This document shows positions 28,054 to 34,630 of a DNA stretch of 38,752 nucleotides, piece by piece (position 1 is the stretch's first letter; each line of letters begins with the position of its first letter). Position numbers and translations under genes: made by a program. Location of the stretch: NCBI GenBank assembly GCA_934141475.1, contig CAKPCG010000017.1, positions 1 through 38,752 of the forward strand, given 5' to 3'. The notes beneath the pieces are model-generated. The model was not told where the DNA came from. It made no database searches and was given only the letters and a program-made list of their open reading frames with translations. Origin of the DNA: an uncultured Clostridia bacterium. GTDB taxonomy: Bacteria > Bacillota > Clostridia > TANB77 > CAG-508.

Positions 28054-28621
28054 ATGTATTTAATAGTAGGTTTAGGAAATCCAGAGCCTGAATATAGTAA
28101 AACAAGACACAATATGGGTGTTGATGTTATAAATAAATTAGCAGAAAAATATAATATAACAGTCCAAAAAGATGAGTTTGAAGCATTATATGGTACAGGA
28201 ATTATAGAAAACCAAAAAGTTATACTATGTAAGCCACAAACGTATATGAATCTAAGTGGAGAATCTATTATAAAATTTGTAAATTACTATAAAATAGATA
28301 TGGAAAATATAATTGTAATTTATGACGATATAGATATAGAACCGCGGAAAGGTGAAAATAAGAAAAAAGGGCGGACCAGGAAGCCATAATGGTATGAAAT
28401 CTGTAGTTCAAAATTTGCAAGATACCAATTTTACTCGTGTAAGAATTGGAATTGGAAAGCCTTTAATAAAAGCGGACTTAATAAATTATGTAATTGGAAA
28501 AATAACTAAAGAAGAATATGATGTTTTATATAAAGGAATCGAAACAGGTGCAGAAGCTATACAAAGTATATTAAAAAATGGAATAGATAATGCAATGAAT
28601 GTTATTAATGCAAAAAACTAA
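28054..28621 (+). CDS. pth: Peptidyl-tRNA hydrolase with one CGGN recoding site
   Basis: Reading CGGA at 28345-28348 as one codon gives a 188-residue Pth, the normal length. The enzyme releases peptides from prematurely dropped peptidyl-tRNA and is essential in most bacteria. Key residues are N10 (LGNPEPEY), the catalytic histidine H19 (TRHNMGVD), N66 (PQTYMNLSG), the DD of YDDIDIEP, and after the junction RKKGGPGSHNGMKS and RIGIGKP. In other Pth proteins the residue after the proline is glycine (PGKIRIR). In plain triplets the first frame ends after 111 codons without the GGPGSHNG motif, so it would be inactive. No second pth is seen in the window. Confidence 0.93.
28345..28348 (+). other. 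CGGN recoding site 8 (pth)
   Basis: The frame is GAA-CCG-[CGGA]-AAG-GTG-AAA. Restored reading gives E-P-G-K-V-K-I-R-K-K-G-G-P-G-S, the family consensus. It lies exactly 97 codons from the ATG. Confidence 0.85.
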
Positions 28622-28633
28622 AGGAGTATAGAA

Positions 28634-29809
28634 ATGTTAGAGTTAATAATAAATAAAGAAAATGATTTGGAGAACATAATATTATTACAAAATGGTAAAA
28701 TTATTGAATACTATATAAGCACAAAAGAAGATAGAAAAAGAAGGTTAGAAGGAAATATTTATATAGGTAAAGTTGGAGACATAATAAATGGAATGCAAGC
28801 AGCATTTGTTGATTTTGGTGGAGAAAAAAATGGATTTATACATTTAAAAGATGCTATGCCACAAGTTGATGAAAAAAAGCAAAAACTTGACGATAGTATG
28901 GATATAAAAAATGTATTAAAACAAAACCAAAAAATACTTATTCAAGTAAAAAAAGACAGCGACAATAAAAAAGGAGCTAGAGTTTCTACTCATATAAGCT
29001 TACCAGGAAGATATATTGTATTAATGCCAAATATTGAATTTATTACAATATCTCAAAAAATTGAAAACAAGGAAAAAAAAGATGAATTAATAAAATTAAT
29101 AAAAAATAATATTCCAGAAAATTTCGGAGCAATTATCAGAACATCTGCAATAAATGCAAATGAAAATGAAATAAAAAAAGATATAAAAAACTTACTTGAA
29201 AAATGGAAAAAAATAGAAACCAAATACAATAGTAATATAGATAAACCAACTCTAATTTATGAAAGCGAAAACATAGCTGAAAAAATGATTATTGATATTG
29301 GAATAGAAAATATTGATAAAATAACTACAAATAGCAAAGAAGAGTTTGAAAAATTAAGTAAAACAAACAAAACAGAAAAAATAGTATACAAAGAAAACAA
29401 AAATATAATAGAAGAATATGGAATAGAAACACAGATTCAAAAAATAGAAAATAGGAAAATTTGGCTAAATTGTGGAGGTTTTATAACAATTGACAAAACA
29501 GAAGCATTAACAGCAATAGATGTAAATACAGGAAAATTTACAGGAAGTAAAGACTTAGAATCAACAATCTTTAAGGTAAATAAAGAAGCAACTATAGAAA
29601 TTGCAAAACAGCTAAGACTTAGAGATATTGGTGGAATAATAATTATTGATTATATTGACATGAAAAATAAAGAAAATAAATTAAAGATAGAAGAATTATT
29701 AAAAGAAAATTTAAAAAACGACAGAGCCAAAACTCAAATAGAAGGATTTACAAAACTAAATTTAATGGAATTAACAAGAAAACATATTTGTAGTCATTTA
29801 AATGGATAG
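28634..29809 (+). CDS. RNase G/E family endoribonuclease without the C-terminal zinc-link
   Basis: Cytoplasmic endoribonuclease of 391 residues. An S1-type RNA-binding domain (about 38-125) is followed by the DNase I-like catalytic domain. The metal-binding aspartates are present in AIDVNTG and in IIIIDYIDM, equivalent to D303 and D346 of E. coli RNase E. The protein ends at ELTRKHICSHLNG, just where family members continue into the CPxC zinc-link and the small dimerisation domain, so dimerisation or tetramerisation may differ. No frame-shifted continuation with CPxC was seen before the terminator. It lies 12 nt after pth with an AAAGGAG site and is followed by the shared terminator. Confidence 0.88.
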   Translation: MLELIINKENDLENIILLQNGKIIEYYISTKEDRKRRLEGNIYIGKVGDIINGMQAAFVDFGGEKNGFIHLKDAMPQVDEKKQKLDDSMDIKNVLKQNQKILIQVKKDSDNKKGARVSTHISLPGRYIVLMPNIEFITISQKIENKEKKDELIKLIKNNIPENFGAIIRTSAINANENEIKKDIKNLLEKWKKIETKYNSNIDKPTLIYESENIAEKMIIDIGIENIDKITTNSKEEFEKLSKTNKTEKIVYKENKNIIEEYGIETQIQKIENRKIWLNCGGFITIDKTEALTAIDVNTGKFTGSKDLESTIFKVNKEATIEIAKQLRLRDIGGIIIIDYIDMKNKENKLKIEELLKENLKNDRAKTQIEGFTKLNLMELTRKHICSHLNG

Positions 29810-29811
29810 AT

Positions 29812-29850
29812 AAAAGCACAATATAAATTTTTATTTTATATTGTGCTTTT
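29812..29850. terminator. Bidirectional terminator between the RNase and Crp/Fnr genes
   Basis: AAAAGCACAATATAAA (29812-29827) pairs perfectly with TTTATATTGTGCTTTT (29835-29850). A/T runs on both sides suit the two converging genes; its edge overlaps the regulator's stop codon. Confidence 0.88.
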
Positions 29851-30482
29851 ATGAATTTAAAAGTGTAATATTATGACCTTTTTTCTCTATAAAACCTTCT
29901 TCTTTTAAATGAGACAATTCTCTCATCATAGCACTTCTATCTACACTTAAATAATCTGCTAAATCTGTTAAACTAAATGGAATAGTAATGGTTTTACTAA
30001 AGGTTTTTGAAGATAATAAATTAAAATAAGAAAGTAATTTATCTCTTATGTTTTTTTTTGTTAAAAGTTCTATTCTTGTATTTAATTTTATTGTATTATT
30101 TAAAATTAAAACAGGTAATTTCTTTTCTAATTCTTTATGAAATTTACATTTAAAGTTACATTCTTTTATAATATTATCATATATAAAACTAAGAGTTTCA
30201 CAGTTTTCTTTGGCTTCTACAAATAATTCGTTATTTGTATTTGTAGGGTATAAAACTTCACCAAATATATCGTTTTTAGTAAATTGAAATATAATTGTTT
30301 TATTACCATTAAAGTCATATCTTATTAAATTAGCTGTTCCGAGAAAGCAAAATACACATTTGATTTCTTTTTTCTATATATGTTGTGATAACTTCTCCTT
30401 TTTTAAATGAACGTTTATATACTTTAATACAATTTTTACTAAGATCTGAAAAAAATTCTGAAACGTCAAAATCTAAAATCAT
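29849..30482 (-). CDS. Crp/Fnr family transcription regulator with one CGGN recoding site
   Basis: With CGGA at 30338-30341 read as one codon, a 210-residue Crp/Fnr-type regulator appears. Residues 1-47 begin the cyclic-nucleotide-like domain (F-K-K-G-E-V-I then M-C-I-L-L-S). The junction gives L-L-S-G-T-A-N-L-I-R-Y-D, where the fold has a conserved glycine (as in YLLSG). The stretch D-I-F-G-E-V-L follows. The C-terminal winged helix has S-L-T-D-L-A-D-Y-L-S-V-D-R-S-A-M-M-R-E-L, the usual Crp recognition helix pattern, and ends with E-E-G-F-I-E-K-K. No Fnr-type cysteine cluster is evident at the N-terminus. In plain triplets the frame stops 2 codons after the CGG. AGGAGG precedes the ATG and a promoter is visible. 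Confidence 0.85.
30338..30341 (-). other. CGGN recoding site 9 (Crp/Fnr regulator)
   Basis: On the minus strand, 47 codons from the ATG, the frame is CTT-TCT-[CGGA]-ACA-GCT. The restored peptide L-S-G-T-A-N fits the glycine of the effector-domain beta roll. Plain reading gives R-N-S-stop. Confidence 0.82.
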
Positions 30483-30502
30483 TTTTTAAAACCTCCTGAA
30501 AA

Positions 30503-30531
30503 AATATAACATATTTTTGGTGCATTTGCAA
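30503..30531 (-). promoter_or_regulatory. Promoter of the Crp/Fnr regulator
   Basis: On the minus strand TTGCAA (30531-30526) and TATATT (30508-30503) are spaced by 17 bp, just upstream of the AGGAGG and ATG. Confidence 0.6.
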
Positions 30532-30574
30532 CAAAATAATAAAAAATCTAATTTGAAAATATTTAAAAAATCGG

Positions 30575-30603
30575 TTTACAAAGGAGAAAAATAATGATAT
30601 AAA
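30575..30603 (+). promoter_or_regulatory. Promoter of the NrdD-like gene
   Basis: TTTACA (30575-30580) and TATAAA (30598-30603) with a 17-bp spacer, 36 bp upstream of the GTG start and divergent from the regulator's promoter. Confidence 0.5.
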
Positions 30604-30639
30604 TATAGATAAAAAGTAGCCAAAATAAGGAGGCGAAAA

Positions 30640-32127
30640 GTGAAGGTAATAAAAAGAGACGGCAGAGTAGTAGACTATGATAAAACAAAAGTTGAAATAG
30701 CAATAGAAAAAGCAAATAAAGAAGTCATAGAAGAAAATGAAAAAGCTAACAAAGAAGATATAAAGAAAATAACAAATTATATAGAAAAGCTAGGTAGAAA
30801 AAGAATACTAGTAGAAGATATTCAAGACATAATAGAACAAAAGCTTATGGAAATTGGAAAATATGAATTAGCAAAAAAATATATAGTTTATAGATATACA
30901 AGAGCTTTAGTAAGAAAAAGCAACACTACAGATGAAACAATATTAGGCTTAATAAGAAATCAAAATAAAGAGGGAAAAAATAGCATAGATGTTTCATCTC
31001 AAAGAGACTTTATAGCAGGAGAGGTTTCAAAAGACTTAACCAAAAGACTCTTGCTTCCTGAAAAGATATCAAAAGCAAACGAAGGAGGAGTTTTATATTT
31101 TCATTATTCAGATTTTTTCTTACAGCCAATTATTGGCGATTGTGCAACTAATATAAAAGATATGCTAATAAATGGTACAGTACTTAATGAAGTAAAAATA
31201 GATAATATTCAAAGTTTTCAAAATGTATGTAATATTATAACTCAAATTATTGCACAAGTTGGAAGTAATATTTATGGAACACAATATATAGATTTAAGTA
31301 TTCTTGGAAGATGTTTAAAACAATCCAAAGAAAAGAAAAGAAAAGAAATAAATGAGAAATTAGAAAAAAAGGTATCACAAGAACTAATTGATGAAATAAT
31401 AGATGATATAATAAGAAAAGATTTAAATGAGGGAATTTCTATATTAAAACATCAATTAAAAACACTAAATACAACAAGAGGAAAAAAAGCAAATGCTATT
31501 ATTTACCTAGATTTAAACCAAGAAAAAGAATATTTAAAAGAAAATTTAATTATAAAACAAGAAATATTAAGTCAAATGCCAGAAAAATTAACAGAAGAAA
31601 AAAAGAAAATAATAGGAAAATTTAGCCAAGGAATAGTTTCTATAAATTTGTCTCAAATTGCAATTATGGCAGAAGAAAATGAAAAAGTATTTTACGAAAT
31701 GCTAGAAGAAAGATTAGATTTATGCAAAGAAGCTTTAATGTGTAGACATTATCAACTTTTAGGAACAATTTCAGATGTAAGCCCAATATTATGGCAAAAT
31801 GGAGCAATTTCAAGATTAAAACCAAGTGAAAAAATAAATAAATTATTGTTAAATAAATTTTCAAGCTTAAGTTTAGGCTATATTGGAACAAAAGAAGTTG
31901 CTGAAATAATGAAAAAGAAAAATACAGAAGAAGAAAAAAATGAATTTATATTAAATTTATTAAAAAAATTGAAAGAAACAATAGAAAAATGGAAAAAAGA
32001 AACAAATATTGAATTTGTGTTAGATGGTCATCCGCCTGAGGACGTTAAATATAAATTTGCAAAAAAAGATAAAGAAAGGTTTGGAACCATTAAAAATGTA
32101 ACAGATAAAGGTTACTATACAAATTAA
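30640..32127 (+). CDS. NrdD-like protein: ATP-cone plus truncated class III ribonucleotide reductase domain
   Basis: Protein of 495 residues, related to anaerobic ribonucleoside-triphosphate reductase (usually 700 or more). Residues 1-95 are an ATP-cone (VIKRDGRVVDYDKTKVEIAI). The NrdD core follows with YFHYSDFFLQPIIGDCATNIKDML, AQVGSNIYGTQYID, INLSQIAIMAEEN and SLGYIGTKEV. It stops at KERFGTIKNVTDKGYYTN, where family members continue to the zinc cysteines and the C-terminal glycyl-radical loop, so the radical site is absent. Starts at GTG with AAGGAGG. No downstream frame with the missing part was seen before pfkA, 26 nt later. It may be regulatory, degenerate, or partner to a full NrdD elsewhere. 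Several core residues differ from active enzymes. Confidence 0.75.
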   Translation: MKVIKRDGRVVDYDKTKVEIAIEKANKEVIEENEKANKEDIKKITNYIEKLGRKRILVEDIQDIIEQKLMEIGKYELAKKYIVYRYTRALVRKSNTTDETILGLIRNQNKEGKNSIDVSSQRDFIAGEVSKDLTKRLLLPEKISKANEGGVLYFHYSDFFLQPIIGDCATNIKDMLINGTVLNEVKIDNIQSFQNVCNIITQIIAQVGSNIYGTQYIDLSILGRCLKQSKEKKRKEINEKLEKKVSQELIDEIIDDIIRKDLNEGISILKHQLKTLNTTRGKKANAIIYLDLNQEKEYLKENLIIKQEILSQMPEKLTEEKKKIIGKFSQGIVSINLSQIAIMAEENEKVFYEMLEERLDLCKEALMCRHYQLLGTISDVSPILWQNGAISRLKPSEKINKLLLNKFSSLSLGYIGTKEVAEIMKKKNTEEEKNEFILNLLKKLKETIEKWKKETNIEFVLDGHPPEDVKYKFAKKDKERFGTIKNVTDKGYYTN

Positions 32128-32153
32128 AAAAGAAAAAGGAGAGTGTAGAAAAA

Positions 32154-33290
32154 ATGTTAAAAAAAGTAGGAATATTAATTAATGGTGGAGATGCTCCAGG
32201 ATTAAATGCAGTAATTAGAGCTATAACAAGAACAGCAGAAAAAAATCAAGTAGAATGTTATGGGTTTATAGATGGTTTTAATGGATTATTAAATAATAAT
32301 TATGTAAGACTAGATCACCAATTAATTACATCAGGAATATTACATAAAGGTGGAGCAATAATTGGTTCATCATTAAATTCAAACGTTTTTAACTATAAGG
32401 TTGTTGAAAATGGAGAGGTTGCATATAAAGATTTGTCAGAAGTATGTGTACAAAACTTAAAAAATGATGGGATAGATTGTCTATTTACATTAGGAGGAGA
32501 TAGTACTCAAAAATCTGCAAGAGATTTTTCTTTAAGAGGAATAAATGTAATTGGAGTTCCAAAAACTATAGATAATGATGTTGCATGTACAGATGTAACT
32601 TTTGGATTCAATACTGCTGTGTCTGTTGCAACTGAGGCTTTAGACAGACTTCATACAACAGCCGAGACACACAATAGAATAATGGTATTAGAAGTAATGG
32701 GAAGATATGCAGGATGGATAACTTTAGAATCTGCTATAGCAGGAGGAGCTGATGTAGCATTACTTCCAGAAATTCCATATGATATGGACAAAGTTGTAGA
32801 AAAAATAAAATCAAGACAAAAAGCTGGAAAGAACTTTAGCGTTGTTGTAGTATCAGAAGGAGCTTTTCCAAAAGGTGGAAGCATATCTGTAAAAGATACG
32901 CGTGAAGGTGGAAAAGGAGTTATAAATGTTCAATTAGGCGGAGCAGGAGATATTGTTGCAAAAGAACTTGAAAAAAGAACAGGATTAATTACAAGAAATA
33001 CAACTTTAGGGTATATGCAAAGAGGAGGAACTCCAACATCCACAGATAGAATACTTTCAACTAAATATGGTGCAAAAGCAATGGAACTTGCACTTGAAGG
33101 AAAATTCAATGTCTTAACAGTATTAAAAAATGGAAAATTAGATTGCGTTTCATTAGAAGATGTAGTTGGAAATAATAAAGAAATAGGTGCTGTAGAAGGC
33201 GGAACAGAAGATAGTAATATGAAAATAGTAAAAATGGATGATGATTTAATAAAAACTGCAAGAGATATTGGAATTTGCTTAGGAGATTAA
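32154..33290 (+). CDS. pfkA: 6-phosphofructokinase, possibly non-ATP (PPi-type) donor use
   Basis: Phosphofructokinase of 378 residues for the committed step of glycolysis. The family motifs are ILINGGDAPGLNAVI (N-terminal phosphate loop), FTLGGDST (114-118), PKTIDND with the catalytic aspartate (136-142), MGRYAGW and YMQRGGTPTSTDR. ATP-type bacterial enzymes have GGDGS and PGTIDND; here the residues are serine after GGD and lysine (K137) before TIDND. The lysine is the mark of pyrophosphate-dependent or mixed-donor enzymes. The length (378) is also nearer to that group than to the ~320-residue ATP form. It lies 26 nt behind the NrdD-like gene. No in-frame CGG. Confidence 0.93.
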   Translation: MLKKVGILINGGDAPGLNAVIRAITRTAEKNQVECYGFIDGFNGLLNNNYVRLDHQLITSGILHKGGAIIGSSLNSNVFNYKVVENGEVAYKDLSEVCVQNLKNDGIDCLFTLGGDSTQKSARDFSLRGINVIGVPKTIDNDVACTDVTFGFNTAVSVATEALDRLHTTAETHNRIMVLEVMGRYAGWITLESAIAGGADVALLPEIPYDMDKVVEKIKSRQKAGKNFSVVVVSEGAFPKGGSISVKDTREGGKGVINVQLGGAGDIVAKELEKRTGLITRNTTLGYMQRGGTPTSTDRILSTKYGAKAMELALEGKFNVLTVLKNGKLDCVSLEDVVGNNKEIGAVEGGTEDSNMKIVKMDDDLIKTARDIGICLGD

Positions 33291-33353
33291 AAAATCCAAT
33301 TTAGAAAGTTATATAAACAGTATTATTTAGAAAAATATATAACAAAGTTAGTA

Positions 33354-33381
33354 TTGATTTTTGATAAAAATATGGTATAAT
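33354..33381 (+). promoter_or_regulatory. Promoter of the small gene at 33427
   Basis: TTGATT (33354-33359) and TATAAT (33376-33381) with a 16-bp spacer and TG-like extension (ATGG) before the -10. Confidence 0.7.
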
Positions 33382-33426
33382 AGTAAAGTATTAAGCAAAG
33401 AAGCTTTAAAAAAGGAGAAAAATGAA

Positions 33427-33645
33427 ATGAGCATCAAAAGAAAAAAACAGCAAAAATTCTTCGTAGCAGTATCTTATGAAAAGCCTGTTAAAGGTGAAAA
33501 ATTCACATGCCAAGTATTCCAAAAAAATGGTAGGACATTTGAATGTCGGCCTAAGGTACGATTAGCCCTTAGATTTGGTTTCGGTGTGTATACTATAGTG
33601 GATGGTGAAGGCAATATATATGCACTCCAGGTTATAGAAAAATAA
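33427..33645 (+). CDS. Small unknown protein; the only gene where an in-frame CGG is not followed by a restored +1 frame
   Basis: A 72-codon ORF with AAAGGAG upstream, its own promoter and its own terminator. I do not recognise the protein. It begins MSIKRKKQQKFFVAV and ends VDGEGNIYALQVIEK. Codon 41 is CGG (33547-33549). In frame 0 the ORF continues for 31 codons. If CGGC is read as one codon, four codons follow (L-R-Y-D) and then a stop, giving a 45-residue product. The CGG is flanked by two hairpins (33534-33547 and 33551-33572). Codons here (AGC, ATC, TTC, CAG, GGC, GTG, CTC) are more GC-rich than in neighbouring genes. It could be a recently acquired gene, an exception to the CGGN rule, or a sensor of CGG decoding. 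Which product is made is unknown. Confidence 0.6.
   Translation: MSIKRKKQQKFFVAVSYEKPVKGEKFTCQVFQKNGRTFECRPKVRLALRFGFGVYTIVDGEGNIYALQVIEK
33534..33572 (+). other. Two hairpins flanking the in-frame CGG of the 33427 gene
   Basis: GACAT (33534-33538) pairs with ATGTC (33543-33547), ending on the C of CGG. CTAAGG (33551-33556) pairs with CCTTAG (33567-33572), starting right after CGGC. None of the nine restored sites has this arrangement by eye. Confidence 0.4.
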
Positions 33646-33658
33646 TAAATAATAAAAA

Positions 33659-33694
33659 GTGTCAGTATATGTAAAATATGCTGGCATTTTTTTT
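33659..33694 (+). terminator. Intrinsic terminator after the 33427 gene
   Basis: TGTCAGTATAT (33660-33670) pairs with ATATGCTGGCA (33676-33686), including G-T pairs, followed by a run of eight or more T residues. Confidence 0.88.
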
Positions 33695-33760
33695 ATAAAT
33701 GATATATAATAAAATACGTGAAAAAAGAAATAAAGGAATAAAGAATAAAGGAATGAAAAA

Positions 33761-34585
33761 ATGGAAAGATATAAACAAATAGAAAGGACGATTATTACAA
33801 ACTATAGAAAGCAAATCTGGGCCAAATTTGTAAAATCTATAAAAGATTACGATATGATTCAAGATGGAGACAAAATCGGAATATGTATATCTGGAGGAAA
33901 AGATTCAATGTTACTTGCAAAATGTTTTCAGGAATTAAAAGCACATGGAAAAGACAATTTTGATATTGAGTTTATTGTAATGAATCCAGGATATAATGAA
34001 AAAAATAAAAACAAAATCATAGAAAATGCAAAAATATTAAACATTCCAATTACAATGTTTGAAACAGACATATTTACTAGAGTAGAAAAAATGACAGATC
34101 ATGAATGTTATTTATGTGCAAGAATGAGAAGAGGTTATCTATATAAAAAAGCTCAAGAACTAGGATGCAATAAAATTGCGTTAGGACATCATTTTGATGA
34201 TGTTATAGAAACGGTTTTAATGGGAATGATATTTGCAGGAAAAATGCAAACAATGATGCCAAAATTAAAAAGTACATCGCATCCAGGAATGGAGTTAATA
34301 AGACCACTATATTTAGTAAGAGAAGAAGACATAATATCATGGATGAATTATAATGATCTCGAATTTATAAAATGTGCTTGTAAAATAACAGAAAGACAAG
34401 AAAGGTTAAAAAGTGATGAAAAATCATCGAAACGTGCTGAAACAAAAAAGATTATAAAAGAATTGAAACAAAAATTTGAAAATGCAGATATAAATATTTT
34501 CAATAGTACACAAAATGTAAATATAGATACAATTTTATCATATAAAAAAGATGGAAAAAAGATAAATTTTTTGAAAGAATATTAA
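33761..34585 (+). CDS. TtcA-like PP-loop ATPase (tRNA 2-thiolation family)
   Basis: Protein of 274 residues of the TtcA/TtuA group of ATP-pyrophosphatases, which thiolate tRNA bases using an iron-sulfur cluster. The PP-loop SGGKDS is at 44-49. The cysteine pair CYLC (C116, C119) lies in DHECYLCARMRRG. The GHHFDDVIET motif follows, and further cysteines are found in KCACKITERQ (about 204-212). The overall length fits TtcA (about 260-310), but exact base specificity (cytidine 32 or another) cannot be read from sequence. The ATG has AAAGGAATG upstream. The amylase gene follows after 45 nt. Confidence 0.88.
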   Translation: MERYKQIERTIITNYRKQIWAKFVKSIKDYDMIQDGDKIGICISGGKDSMLLAKCFQELKAHGKDNFDIEFIVMNPGYNEKNKNKIIENAKILNIPITMFETDIFTRVEKMTDHECYLCARMRRGYLYKKAQELGCNKIALGHHFDDVIETVLMGMIFAGKMQTMMPKLKSTSHPGMELIRPLYLVREEDIISWMNYNDLEFIKCACKITERQERLKSDEKSSKRAETKKIIKELKQKFENADINIFNSTQNVNIDTILSYKKDGKKINFLKEY

Positions 34586-34630
34586 TATAACAATAGAAAA
34601 ACTTTTTATATAACCAAAGGAGAGATACAA

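Noticed and set aside
3877..30341. CGG read as arginine followed by skipping the next base
   Set aside because: The DNA alone allows it, but the residue falls on glycine in the family motifs (GYPxGAK, PGK, TEDxxTG, AGIT), so glycine fits better.
3598..30482. The nine frameshifts as ordinary pseudogenes
   Set aside because: All are the same change (C before an in-frame GGN glycine codon) with no other damage, and one is in pth. Random decay would give varied indels and stop codons.
3598..30482. The nine frameshifts as systematic sequencing error
   Set aside because: Not fully excluded, since reads are not available. It is disfavoured because CGG and CCGG occur freely out of frame in intact genes and because no other indel type is seen in 38 kb.
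30640..32127. The truncated NrdD-like gene as a further CGGN case
   Set aside because: No CGG lies near the stop and no shifted frame downstream carries the missing domain.
33427..33645. A tRNA or tRNA-like element around the GC-rich hairpins of the small gene
   Set aside because: No acceptor stem, T-arm sequence or CCA-like end could be fitted; the region is better explained as coding sequence with two hairpins.
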